Source: Cyathus striatus (taxonomy: Eukaryota > Basidiomycota > Agaricomycetes > Agaricales > Nidulariaceae). From it: a stretch of DNA of 64,000 bases. Location of the stretch: assembly GCA_025738555.1 (NCBI GenBank), contig JAOVFP010000010.1, positions 2,294,001 through 2,358,000 of the forward strand. Reading direction: 5' to 3'. Both the position numbers and the translations under genes were made by a program. Positions 10,731 through 21,910 of the stretch are shown here, piece by piece (within the stretch, counting starts at the first letter, position 1; each line of letters opens with the position of its first letter). The notes below the pieces were generated by a model. That model saw nothing but the letters and a program-made list of their open reading frames with translations, was not told the origin of the DNA and did not search any database.

Positions 10731-10818
10731 TCAAGTGTAATGATGTATAGTTGCAATGGCTAACATCTCTCATGACACATATTCCTAGCTCGGTGTTCGA
10801 TTCCCCATGCATGCTTGG
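10731..10818 (+). repeat. tRNA-like unit 7 (degenerate)
   Basis: Matches unit 3 along most of its length (GTTGCAATGGCTAACATCTCTCAT, CATATTCCTAGCTC). It retains TGTTCGATTCCCC but has lost both acceptor-like ends. Confidence 0.6.
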
Positions 10819-10905
10819 ATTTCTTGAGGAAATGTTATCTTTTGCTCGGGCAGACATCATGGCTAAGAACTGCTTTTGTACACGACCAACGGTAGTTTAA
10901 TACAG

Positions 10906-10979
10906 CGAGTATGGCGCAATAGCTACAACAGACAGCTTACTTCGCTGTAGCTAGTGGGGGTTCGATTCCCCTTACTCGA
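10906..10979 (+). repeat. tRNA-like unit 8
   Basis: CGAGTA and TACTCG pair at the ends. A five-pair hairpin ACAGC / GCTGT with seven-base loop TTACTTC sits where an anticodon arm would be, and GGGG TTCGATT CCCC forms a T-arm. An alternative longer pairing AGCTACA / TGTAGCT is also possible. This is the best-folding unit. Confidence 0.72.
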
Positions 10980-11328
10980 ATATGGTCGTTTTCGGAGAAA
11001 ATATTCAACATTTTTTTTAATAGACTTAAGTACATGGCGACTCGGTTTGTTGATAGTCCCCCTGTTGCGGTAAGGCTTTCTATTTTACTTGCTTGGTTTG
11101 TCTAAATTATTGTATTTAATGTTGTTAAAGACTCAGTATTATTTCTATTAGTCCTATTAGCATGTTCAATGTAGTGAGTCAATCGTTCCACTCGCTCTCC
11201 AGAACCTAGAGTGACTCACATCATACATGAGAACACCAATGTGTGTTGGCGGGTTTTCTATATACAATGTATTTTCGTTCTCGAGTAAGTATTCATTTAT
11301 GAATCTTGCCAGTGCTAGTTTAATAAGG

Positions 11329-11393
11329 CGAGTATGGTGCAATAGCTACAACAACTTTTCTGTAGCTAGCGGGGGTTCGATTCCCCTTACTCG
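11329..11393 (+). repeat. tRNA-like unit 9
   Basis: CGAGTATGGTGCAATAGC start, shortened middle hairpin, GGGGGTTCGATTCCCC T-arm, TACTCGA end. Confidence 0.68.
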
Positions 11394-11519
11394 AACTTGG
11401 CTGCTCGATTGACGGTTTCAAATTTTTAATAAACTTAAGTACATAGAGACTCGTTTTGATGGAAGTCCCCCTGCCACAGTAAGGGTTTTTCTTTTTCTTT
11501 CTTGGTTTGTCTAAATTAT

Positions 11520-12577
11520 TGTATTTTAGGTAGCAGCAGTGGCGAGGGGGCGTATGGTGCCATCCCTCACCTCCAAAGACGACAGCTCTATTGCAACGAA
11601 CTTCGATGTCACGAAGAAAGGTACTAGCTGTATATGTAACGTAGGAAAGAAAAATAAACCAGTAACATTGACTGCGAAATGAAGGGAAATGTGATACGAA
11701 AATAGGGGAGTATGAAGCTGTGTTAAAAGGAGAAATGAGGGAATGGTGAGAAAAAAACGTCCAAAGCTATGATATAGGTTGACGAGGTAAGTGTGTGGGT
11801 GATAGCGAAAGAATTGAGCGATGTCTGGGTACCTGTCTGGTGCGGATAAACGAGGGAATTAGAGAGAGGCGCTTGGTGTAAAAGTAGACATTTCTTGCGT
11901 AGAATCAATCCCATGCGATCCTCTTTGTGCGCGTGTGGAGTCTGTCATCATTGAAGACGACTAGGCTCGCATTGTATGATGTCAAAGTTGAGTCAGGACT
12001 ACCTCACGAAGTAAAGACTCGGTGTTATTTATTTTTATCAGTCCTATTCTCATTCTCAGTGTAGTGAGCCAATATCTTCACTCACTCTCCAGAACCTAGA
12101 ATGACTCATATCACACATGAGAACACGAATGTGCGTTGGCGGGAATATTTAACACGATACCAACATAAAACACCGAGCAGGAGTCAGAATGCAGTGCTTG
12201 CTGACTCGGTATCTGGGCGCATGTAGCCATATTTGGGGTTGAGTGGGTAAACCGACATGGGCGGGACCTACGCGTTCCCAATGTGGAAATATGAGGCGGG
12301 AATTGAGGGACATCAGGCGAGCGTGTGACAAGCACGACATTGACCACGCGTTTAATTTTCCGCCTCGACTCATCTTTTCCAACATCGACATGGACTCGTT
12401 CGTCAGGGTCTCAAGCTTCCGAGAGTATATATTGGACTGGGAGAGAGACGTTGGAGGGCGTGCCATTCTTCAACTTGAAGACGTGGTGCTTACTCTGAAC
12501 TCGAACTCGAACTCTAAACTTTTCAACAATATCTCTATCAAACTCTAAACTGTTCAATATCTCTATCACTCACTACG
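11520..12577. other. Intergenic upstream of the ankyrin gene
   Basis: No gene could be supported. 12000-12190 is another diverged copy of the block seen at about 7920-8090. Open frames on both strands at 12149-12548 overlap and show no domain. The last 60 bp before 12578 are a plausible 5' leader. Confidence 0.45.
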
Positions 12578-15500
12578 ATGGCAATTCAAACAGCAGAAGC
12601 TGATGCTTTCATCGCACGCGTTGTCGCGTTGCCTTCTGGCCCAGGCGTAAGCCTCGACAACGCCCTACAACCCTCCCTCGATGACGAAGCAGCGCTTCGT
12701 TGTCTCTGGGCAACAGATAAGACCAATCCGCGCCTCACAACGCACGTTGGCCTCGTAGACATATTCACAGCTCCTCCAGAACTACGCACCACACGCGCTC
12801 GTATCGTCGCTCCTGACTCCTCCGATCTTAACACGAAGCATGTCTTCCCACTCCCTCAAGATAAACGCAGAGCGGAGGGCGAAGCGTGCATGGTGGATTC
12901 CTTGGACGATTTTAAGAAGAACTGGGCTAATTTCACCGAGGGTTCACTTTCGCAGTTACTCGATTGGAACAATGTGATTGCGGCTGGGGGCAGTGTGCAG
13001 GCTTGTTTGAGTCCTCTACCGGAGGACGTGAAGGCTAGTGGGAGCAAGCGGGCTATTAGGAAGTGGTACCATAATAACAAGTACCCTGCTTCCGATGTCG
13101 ATCTGTTTTTGTGGGGGATGGATGCTGTACAGGTGTGTTTCCTTTCTTTCTTGTTTTCTTTACGCGTTTTAACTGTTGGTTGGTTTATGTAGGCAGAGAA
13201 GAAGATTGTGCAGATATACGAAGCAGTGAGGGATTCTGTGCCCTGGGATGTTACGTGTGTTCGTACGAAACACACTATTTCGATTCATTGTACGTTTCCT
13301 TCAACGGCATTCATTCTATGCTAACGTTTGTTCTAGCCCAATACCCCTATCGCTGCGTTCAAATCGTCCTGCGCCTATACAGCTCCCCCGCCGAACTCCT
13401 CGCAGGATTCGACGTCGACGCGCCCTGCTGCGCCTACGATGGTACATACCTCCTTCCTTATCCTCCTCAGTCCATTATATCTAACAAAACCACAGGATCA
13501 CGCGTATACGCCTCCCCGCGCTCCATCATAGCCCAAATGCGACAAAGCAACACAGTAGACGTAACCCGTCGCTCACCATCCTACGAAGCCCGCCTAGCAA
13601 AGTACGCAAGTCGTGGATTCGAAGTATATGTTCCATCGTTAGAGAGGGACTTGATTGATCCTACCGTACGTCCCTCCCCCCTCCTTCCTCCGCACATTCA
13701 ACCTAACTCGTTGCGCCAAACCAAAGATCTTTGAAAGGTCAATAGTCAAGATGCTAGGCCTAGCTCGTCTTCTTGTACTCGAAAACCTAGCAAACACGGA
13801 TGCGCGCTATGCCTTCCTCGAGTCCCGGCGTAATCTGCGGGGGAGACCGAACCCCCTCGGACGCTATTCAAGGAATAAGAAGAAGTATAAGGGGGACTTG
13901 AAGGCTGATGAGGAGGGGATGGAGATGTGTGATTATGAGGTTGCTAATTTGCATATTCCCTACGGGCCTGGGTGGGATGCGAGGAGGGTTGATAAATTGA
14001 TTTATATGACTGATTTGGGGATGAATTGTAAGTGTTTTTTGTGTTTTTTTTTAGAGAGGAATCGCTGATATGAGCTGGGTTGTAGCGACGTTTAATCCGA
14101 AGAATAAGGGACGTAGGCTGCATCGCCATCCAGCGTTTTTTGGGACTGTGCAGGAGTGTATGGAGGATTGTTGTGAGGTTTGTGTTTTTGCTTTTTTAGC
14201 TGTTATTTCGTGTTTCTGATGGAATGTTATAGCACTGTCCAGACCTAATAGACGACGACGAGAAAGTACTGCAGAAGGAGGAAGAGGAGAAGTATATCCG
14301 TGGTCGCGTAGCGTATGTCCCCTCTCCCCTCTTCTCCATTTACCATAACTAACCAATTTATCCTATCGCGTAGATTCGTAGAAGAAGACCCAGGCAGACA
14401 ACGCATAACCGGCTCATTCAACCCTATCGACGTAGGCGAATGGAGCGACCAGGTGTACGTCAAACCCACGCAAGTGTTCTTCGCAGCCATCGCGAAGCGC
14501 GATCTGGAAGCTGTGAAAGCAATCCTGGACGAAGCTGAAAAGGAGGCTGCTGAAGCCGCCTTGGCCGCCGCTGCTGCACAAGAAGCCCGCCAAGAAGGAG
14601 AAAAAGAAAAGAAACAGCCTACCCTGGTGGACTTTAGAGACCACGTTGGACGGTCCCCGTTGCATGTGGCTATTATCTCTGATGCAGAGGATATTGCGTG
14701 CGAGTTGATTGATCGTGGGGCTCGTATGAGCTCGCGGTTGGTCGATGGACGGTCGTGTTTGCATTTGGCGGCTCAGAGGGGGCTGGAGAGTGTTGTGAGG
14801 AAGTTGTTGGAGAGGAGTAAGGTTAATGAGGAGGAGGTTAAGAAGGAGGAGGAAGAGGAGGAGAAAGGAAAGGGGGAGGGGGAGAAGGAACGTGCGAGTT
14901 CGGAAGATGATTGGAGTTCTGAGGATGTTGATGTCGATGGGAGTGGGGACGAGGAAGGGAGTGGTGATGAAGATGATGAAGAGGGGTCGGAAAATTCTGC
15001 GCCTCCGGATACGGATGCTGACAATGACGAGAACAACGGCGATATACCCGACGACAGTGAAGATGAACCTGATATCCTCGACGTTAACCTCCCCGACTGG
15101 GATTTCGGATTCACATCTCTAGCCTATGCAATCCTTTTCGGCACATTACCTATCATCGAGCTCCTTATTCAAGCTGGCGCAGACGTAAAGCTCGCTACCG
15201 CTGGAGCACACAGCGCATCCCCATTCCACCCGCTCACACTCACGCTCCTACGGGAGGACGAAGACATAGCTTGCAAAATTGCTGAAAGACTTATTCTCGC
15301 TGGCGCTTCCTCCTCCACCGCCGACAACGACCTCAAGACTATTTTCCACTGTGCAGTGTACTCTGGGAAGATGGCCGTGGTGAAGATGATGTTGAGGTGC
15401 GATCCAGGCGTGGGCGAGGTGGTTAATTGCCCGATGGTGGATAGTGGGACTGCCATTTTCCCGCTTGTGAGTGCTGTGGCGAAGAGGGATTATGCGATGG

Positions 15501-18500
15501 TCGCTACGTTGCTTGCGCATGGAGCTAAGCCGGTGTTTGAGGAGAAGGATTTGACGGATGCTTTGGATGCTTTGTAAGTCTTGACGCTTCTTATATTGTG
15601 CTAGTTATTGATGGGTTTGCAGGAGTCCCAGCGTGCGTAGTAAATTGTTCAGCTACGGCGTGGCGAATTACCTGGACGAGGCGTACGGTGCCGTCGAAAC
15701 TGCCATAGTGAAGCACGATGATGCTATTCAGCTTTTACTTGCCCTGGGAGCTCCTGTCAATGACGGAATCAAAAACTCGAAGGGACGTAACAGCACGTAC
15801 CAGAAGAACAAGCGTACGCTGCTTGATTGGGTACGGTTTGCGATGGAGAAGCTTTCTCCCGTTGAGGAGGCCGTCGTTGTAGAGATGGAGGTTGAGGCCG
15901 AGCCTGCGAGTGGGTGGAAGGGCTATCTGCAGAAATTGAGGAAGCAGATAAAGGAGACCGAGGAGCAGCAGAGGCTGCGGAATTTGAATAAGAATGAAGA
16001 TAGTGAAGTTGCTAAGTGTGAGTCTCTTTTTGTTTCGGTTTTAGGGTTTGTGTTGATGGTTGGGTTAGGGAAAAAGGAAGAGGACGAGAGGCGGAAGACA
16101 GACCTCAAGGCTTATTTGGTTGAGGTGGAGCGGCTTCTTGTCGCTCGTGGTGCCAAGACTTGGAACGAGCTGCACCCGCAGAATAAGATGGAGTACAACG
16201 ATATCAAGAAGCCTGAGGTCAAGACGGAGGCGCAGGAGAAGGAGCCGGAGGAGGATCATTATGTCTTCCTGAACAATCAGTGGTACAGCAACACTTATGT
16301 GCCCGAGCACCAGAGGAAGGCATACCACGAGCTATACGAGGCTTGTTATGCTGGGGATAACGAGAGGGTTCAACAGTTGTGTTTACCTGCTGAACGAGAC
16401 ACAAAGCCACCTTCTGGATTGCTTAATATTTCTGTCCAGTTTAAGAGTAAGAACCAGAATGATTACTCGGGTGTTGGTAAGTGGCTTTTTGATGTTTGTT
16501 GTGGAGTGCCACTGTATTGACTGAGTATGCGTAGGCTGGACGCCTCTTTTTGCTGCTTTTGCGGGTCGTCGTTGGTCTACTGCGAAGCTTGTCATTGCTA
16601 TCGCTACTGCGCAGTACAAGAGCGAGGACGACGAGGAGCAGCAAAAGTGGAAGAAGTTCAAAATGGATATTGGTTCGTTTTAGCTTGTGCCAATGTGCTA
16701 CGAGATTTTAACATACCTGCGCAGACTCGGACTCTGATTCTGGTGACGAGTCTGATGATTCTGAAGCCACCATTGATAAGCCGCAGTTCAAGTTCGTGGA
16801 TATCGCTAGCCGGAGCTCCGAAGTCAAGACAAATGTTCATCCCAAGAAGATGCTAGAACTTGCAGCTAAAACTGTCGGCAAAGAGAAGCCTACGGATGAT
16901 TGCTATGTTACTCGCCAGGTAAATCCGTTGCTCAATGCTGTTCACGAGAACGATTTACAAGGTTTCGTGCACGTCGCCAACTTGTACGATTCGCTTCCGA
17001 CGTCTTTGGACCTTGACCCTCAAAAGCACTTGGTTAACGTAATTTTGACGGACGACAAGGTGGAAATCCTCGACGAGTACATCCGCCGCACGGGCTATGG
17101 TTTCGACTTTAAGAACCAACAGAAGGACGGCGAGACGGATGACCAACCTATCGTATTGAATGATCAAAATAAGATCTATCTTGGTCTTAACGTTCATGGC
17201 AAGAAGAGGGCTGACTTGGCGAGGAAGAACGATCCGAATGCTCTTGGCGACAATGATGCTTTCGTGAAGCCATTGCTTTGGGACGCGATTAGCAGAAATG
17301 CTAAATCTATTGTGGATTATCTCTCTTCTGAACGACCACTTTCTGCGTACAAGTTTTACATCTCGAGTCATAGAGGCGAAGAACGCGCTGAGCGTTTGTA
17401 TCGTATTCCTGACCTTGCGAAGGTTCTTCCTGAGGTCCTCGGGTGGAAGATCAGTTCGATAGGCGAATCCCCTCTTACCGCAGCGATCTTGAACAACAAG
17501 GTCGATTTGATTAAGATACTTTTCGCTAAGGATGGCAAGTTGATGAAGCAGGCACTGCGTGAACAGTAAGTATCTTCTTGTGCTTTATATTTCTGTTCTG
17601 AATTCGTTGTAGGATCAAGTTTATAGGCTATAATCCGATCCTTCTTGCTGTCGCTACCAGCAAGGATGTTGCGGTCGTGGATTTTCTGCGCTCGAGATCT
17701 GTATCTTTCGCCGAAAAGGATCTCGTGAAGGGGTGAGTCTTTAGAGGTTTAACACTAAGGAGCATGTGTTGATGTGCAACGTCATAGGTGGAATGTCTTC
17801 CACTTTTTATGCCGCTCGAACAACGGCGATTTGTTGCAGCATCTACTGTCGAAGCTCCCTAAGGACCTTACCACGGAGCTTGTGCAACAGCAATCAAAGT
17901 ACAGTTTGAACACGGTAAGTATTTGAATTACTCGTCTCGTACATGTACTTACGATCCATTAGCCTCTCCTCATTGCTGCTAAAGTAGGCTCGATCCGCTG
18001 CGTGAAGCTACTCCTCCCATATGCCAAAGACACCTTGACGACTCGGGATGCTAATGGCTCTCTTCCACTTCATGTTGCCGTGCAGCGAGGCCATGCTGAG
18101 ATTGCCAAGTTATTGCTCTCAGTCGGACACCCGGAAATGTTGTACATGGAGGATGCAGTGGGAAACACTGTGCTTGAGATTGCCTCTCTGGCATCTTTGA
18201 AAAGTTGCGTTGGAGACTGGATGTCAGCCAACTTCCGTGATTCTGTTGGACATCTCGATCATCCTGGCGTTGAACCGGACCGTTATCACGTTTCTTATCT
18301 CGAGGAAAGTCTACCTGTGTTGCGGAAGACGATTCAAGGTCTCGAGAGCGAGGGAAGGCTCAAGAAGCAGACGAAGCTCTCTTGGGAGCTGAACAACTTC
18401 GCTACTATGATCGAGGCGAGGTTTCAGGATGCGAAGAAGGTAGCTGCTGCTCATCCTGCGCCGGCGGAGAAAGTCAACGAGAACCGGATAGACAACACGA

Positions 18501-18790
18501 ACTTGTCAGGAACGTTGACAGTTATCAATGAAGCACTAAAGGCGAACCCTAATGATCGGCAGCTTGTCCATCTTATTGACGTACAGACGTCTGTTCAGGC
18601 TGCGTTGGAGAAACAAAAGGATCATAACGATGAAGAGGATGATAGTTATGATAGGTATTATTATAGGAGACGGCAAGAAGATGAAGAAGGATTACAGGAG
18701 GAGGAGAATAGGGAAAAGATGGAGAGGAATCATAGCATGGTGTTTGGACAGCTTTACGGTGCTTTGCAACGTGACGAATATTTTGATTAG
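12578..18790 (+). CDS. Large ankyrin-repeat protein, 15 exons
   Basis: The exon model is 12578-13132, 13193-13289, 13337-13441, 13496-13675, 13727-14037, 14086-14177, 14233-14312, 14374-15573, 15623-16017, 16069-16477, 16535-16672, 16725-17565, 17613-17732, 17788-17914 and 17963-18790. It sums to 5478 nt, an exact multiple of three (about 1825 residues). All 14 introns are 47-61 bp with GT-AG ends. The N-terminal 470 residues form a conserved domain seen in other fungal ankyrin proteins (QIVLRLYSSPAELL, RRSPSYEARLAKY). Ankyrin repeats are clear near residues 555-620 (GRSPLHVAIISDAEDIA, GRSCLHLAAQRG), 730-860 and 1550-1610 (GSLPLHVAVQRGHAEIAKLL). A Glu/Asp-rich low-complexity segment covers about 640-730, and coiled-coil-like Lys/Glu stretches occur elsewhere. 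Ankyrin repeats mediate protein binding; there is no catalytic domain I recognise. No frame break is seen. Confidence 0.9.
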
Positions 18791-19103
18791 GTTTCTTATG
18801 CTATCACGGACTGTTATGTTGTAACTTGGAAGGGAACTGTATCTTGGAATTTAACTTGTACTTTGGCGCTGCTGGTTAATAGCACGTGAAAAACAGAGTG
18901 AAACACATTCTTATACAGGCCCTATAGAATTCCATCGCTGGTGGGTCCATTTCTGCTCCGAAACACAGGCGAATGGCTTGTTCGCAAGTCCTTTGAGGTC
19001 TGAAGCACCTTGTTCGTAACTTATAAGCAAGCAATTCGAATGACCCTTACGAGGAAAGTAATAGATGCAGGGTGCATTATTGTGAGCAATTACAGGTCGT
19101 GAA
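18791..19103. other. Intergenic between ankyrin gene and kinase pseudogene
   Basis: Likely 3' flank of the ankyrin gene. Nothing else is supported. Confidence 0.5.
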
Positions 19104-20645
19104 TCACATATAACTTTGGCCGATTGAGGAGTAGAGCCATCTCTTCTCTTGCTCCGTCATCTATGTCTTTCGAACCGAATGAAGACCCACAGCTCCCGGT
19201 GGAGATCAATTTGGCAATGATGTCGTGGAAAGTATCATTCACCCTGTATCATCCGCACTGCCCTTCAGTGGACCCATGCTATGGCACATACTATACTGGG
19301 TAACGTTTGACCATTTGTTGATCAATTTCAGTACATGTTTTTGAAAGTGGGTGTGATACATGTCTTTCTGAAGATATGAAAAAGTGGTACATATTATATT
19401 TTACATATCTCAAATTGTGACACGTTGAAATTTCAAGAATGATACATGTTTTGTCTTTCACTCTTACATTAGTTGTACATGTTAAATTCCGAGTGCCAAC
19501 TTCTCCAATGGTTTTTTAAAGTTCTTCCTGAAATAAAGCTCTATAGTTTATGGATAGCCAGCTGTTAGGCTTATGATTTGAAGTCATTCAAATTTCAAAT
19601 CAAAGACAGTATACTTGATGATTGCTATCAACATGTAATAACCCCTATGGAAAGCTTCCTCTGATACCGTTACCAGTAACCGTTTGCTCGATACAGAAAG
19701 TATGTGCATGAACTTGAACCGTTCATATGGATCTTTACATGGCTTTGCTTGAGGGGCGATTCAGATCCTGCGATAGATTGGTGTAAAGGTGACATCCATA
19801 CCGCTGTTGGTGAAAAGCATAATTTTATAGCTAAATATCAACAGGTGAACCCTCAAAGTTGCTATAGGTATACGCGGGGAAAGTGCCGCATGCTGCTGAG
19901 ATTTCTGCGTCGCCTCGACGACATTCAAAATTTACGGGAGGACTACCATCTGACAGGAGACCTCGGCTCCCAAGTCGTTTATTATTCGAATTCTCGAAAA
20001 ATGTTGACCTCGTTTAATCTAGGCCATTATTCTCTTTGGGAAAATGGTATCCAGCATGACGACATTAGCGTTGGGAATTTAATGTGGGATCCACTGGCAG
20101 TGGACAACTGCGGTGTTCTCAACGATTTCAGCTTGTCGGTGATTACAGGCTCTGCCGAAAATCGTAGAGGGGAGCCTACCGGAACCCTTCCTTTCATGGT
20201 GCGGAAGTTGTTAAACCAACGTTTTATGGTAGGTAATCAAGAGAGAAAGTACATCTATGAACTTGAATCGTTCGTATGGGTCTTCGCCTGGCTTTGCTTG
20301 AGGAATATACCACTGGGTACAATGGAATGGCGTAAAGGCGACTTCGATGCCTTTATTGGTGCAAAGGTAATGTTTATTCACGGATTCGACTCAGACCTGG
20401 TTCTTCCGAATCAGTACAGGTATACAGTTACTTAGAGAAAGTGCTGCATTCTGCTACGACTTTTGCGTGACCTCGATGCGTATCAAAGTTTCCGGAAGGT
20501 ATGCGATATGCCACTAGCAGAACCCGACTCCCAAGATGTATATTGCGAGGTAATGAATATAATTCAAACGGAATATACCCCGACGATGGCGACGATTTTC
20601 TTGGAAAATTGATGGCGAAAGCAAGACAGGAAGTGGCCAAGTAGT
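19104..20645 (+). pseudogene. Scrambled FunK1-type kinase pseudogene
   Basis: The piece at 19104-19260 matches the intact kinase gene around 23517-23620 (GGCCGATTGGGGAG, CCACAACTCCCGGTG). After a non-coding stretch, an ORF at 19704-20435 reads, in order, a C-terminal block (HELEPFIWIFTWLCLRG), a catalytic-loop block (QHDDISVGNLMWDP, VLNDFSLS) and a second C-terminal block (YELESFVWVFAWLCLRN). So the C-terminal part is present twice. A TAG near 20433 ends the frame, and kinase-like coding (LLRDLDAYQSF) continues behind it to about 20645. The downstream 20845-20945 matches the 3' flank of the intact gene (24733-24820), so the duplication included flanking DNA. Confidence 0.82.
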
Positions 20646-21910
20646 AGTTTTAAATCTTCTATTTCTACTGGTTTCTTTTCTGACAGGATAGATCGACTGC
20701 CACGATGTTTATTCAGAGAACTTGAAGATAGTTGAAACAAAACACACAGTCGTAAATTGGATGAGCTTAAAATATCAGAAACTACTACAAGTTCTCCGCT
20801 TCCCGCAATGCAGCATTCATCTTCTTCATCTTGGTTTCCTGCACCTGATTCGTATCACGTACTTATATGTAAGACTACCATAGTCTATAGGCATATGAAA
20901 TGGGTCTTGGTTGTGTATATTATGGATTCGCGCTAGATGTAACTTGTGCTTTACATCAAAATTGAAGATACATAGATAGGGACATGATGTTCATGCCAGG
21001 TGCTTAACCTGGTAGAGAAACTAACACATGAAATTCTAGTTTACATCTTTCCTCCCAAAACCTTGCTCGTCTGAAACAACTGAGTCGGCAAGCATCGCAA
21101 CCCTGTCATTGCATTATCATTGATATTGGCTCAAACGCCTCTAAGTGATGTTCGTCAAAGTTGAATGGAAACGGGGTTGTCTTGGCGTTGTCTATAGTTT
21201 ACTCATAGTTCAATCTATCGATTCTGGAACCTCTTAAGATAATCGTTCATGTGTAATTCACAAATTGAAGAGAAACACGTTGTCGGAAATACATCGTATG
21301 TAATAATATACGCGACTCTGACGCACACTACCATTCGTGCCGCCTGACTCACCCCCAAATATTATAGGCTGGGCGACTTAAGCAACCAGGTGTCTTCATT
21401 GTGAATCGTGACCATTGACTATTAGAAAGGCCAGTAAACTGTTTGTCCTAAGATTGAGCAGTAAAAGTGCACATTTGATTATCTTCATTATGAGACCATT
21501 GTACATACAGCATTAGATACGGAAACAAAGTAAAACTTTTCGGGTAATTGACTAATTAGTTACCATTTAAAGACGGGAATGAACTTTAATCATTTTAACA
21601 CAATGAGAATGGCTCATTTCTTTGTTGTTCGACGCATCAATTTGTAAGACGACCGATTTGATATGTTACGCGCCTTGACGAACAATGTAGACTCGCATTG
21701 GCACGCAGTAGCTGTATTGCCGATGCCAGAACTTGGAGTATTGGACCACTGCTTCGGGAATACAGTGAGCAACGCAATATATAGAAAACAATGAGTTTAA
21801 GATGGCATAAATACTAGAGCTGCATCTGCTGGAAGTTCAGTATTCTGTATCCTCGTCTTGAACCACCTAGTTTCTTTAAATACCATCCTCACAGATTTAT
21901 ACCGTTACAA
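20646..21910. other. Intergenic; contains a copied 3' flank of the kinase gene
   Basis: 20845-20945 (GATTCGTATCACGTACTTAT and following) repeats 24733-24820. The rest has no supported gene. The final 100 bp is the likely promoter and leader of the kinase gene at 21911. Confidence 0.5.

Larger units (their letters stand above)
7060..12190. repeat. Duplicated accessory block carrying tRNA-like units
   Basis: Several segments recur here. 7060-7168 resembles 10150-10245 (lead-in to a tRNA-like unit). 7620-7700 resembles 10360-10440 and 10850-10910 (CATGAACTACTTTTGTACACGACCAA and following). 7790-8060 resembles 11000-11240, 11420-11530 and 12000-12190 (AATAAACTTAAGTACAT and TGACTCACATCATACATGAGAACAC). 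8497-8590 resembles 10085-10150 on the two sides of the zinc-finger gene. This indicates a module copied at least twice and then diverged; the zinc-finger gene lies only in the left copy. Confidence 0.8.

Noticed and set aside
12149..12548. Overlapping frames of about 100 codons on both strands before the ankyrin gene
   Set aside because: Neither shows a domain, and the region is part of the duplicated accessory block and the leader of the next gene.
14414..15520. Minus-strand frames opposite the ankyrin gene, including a Ser-rich one
   Set aside because: Antisense to the Glu/Asp-rich coding stretch; composition is dictated by the sense codons.
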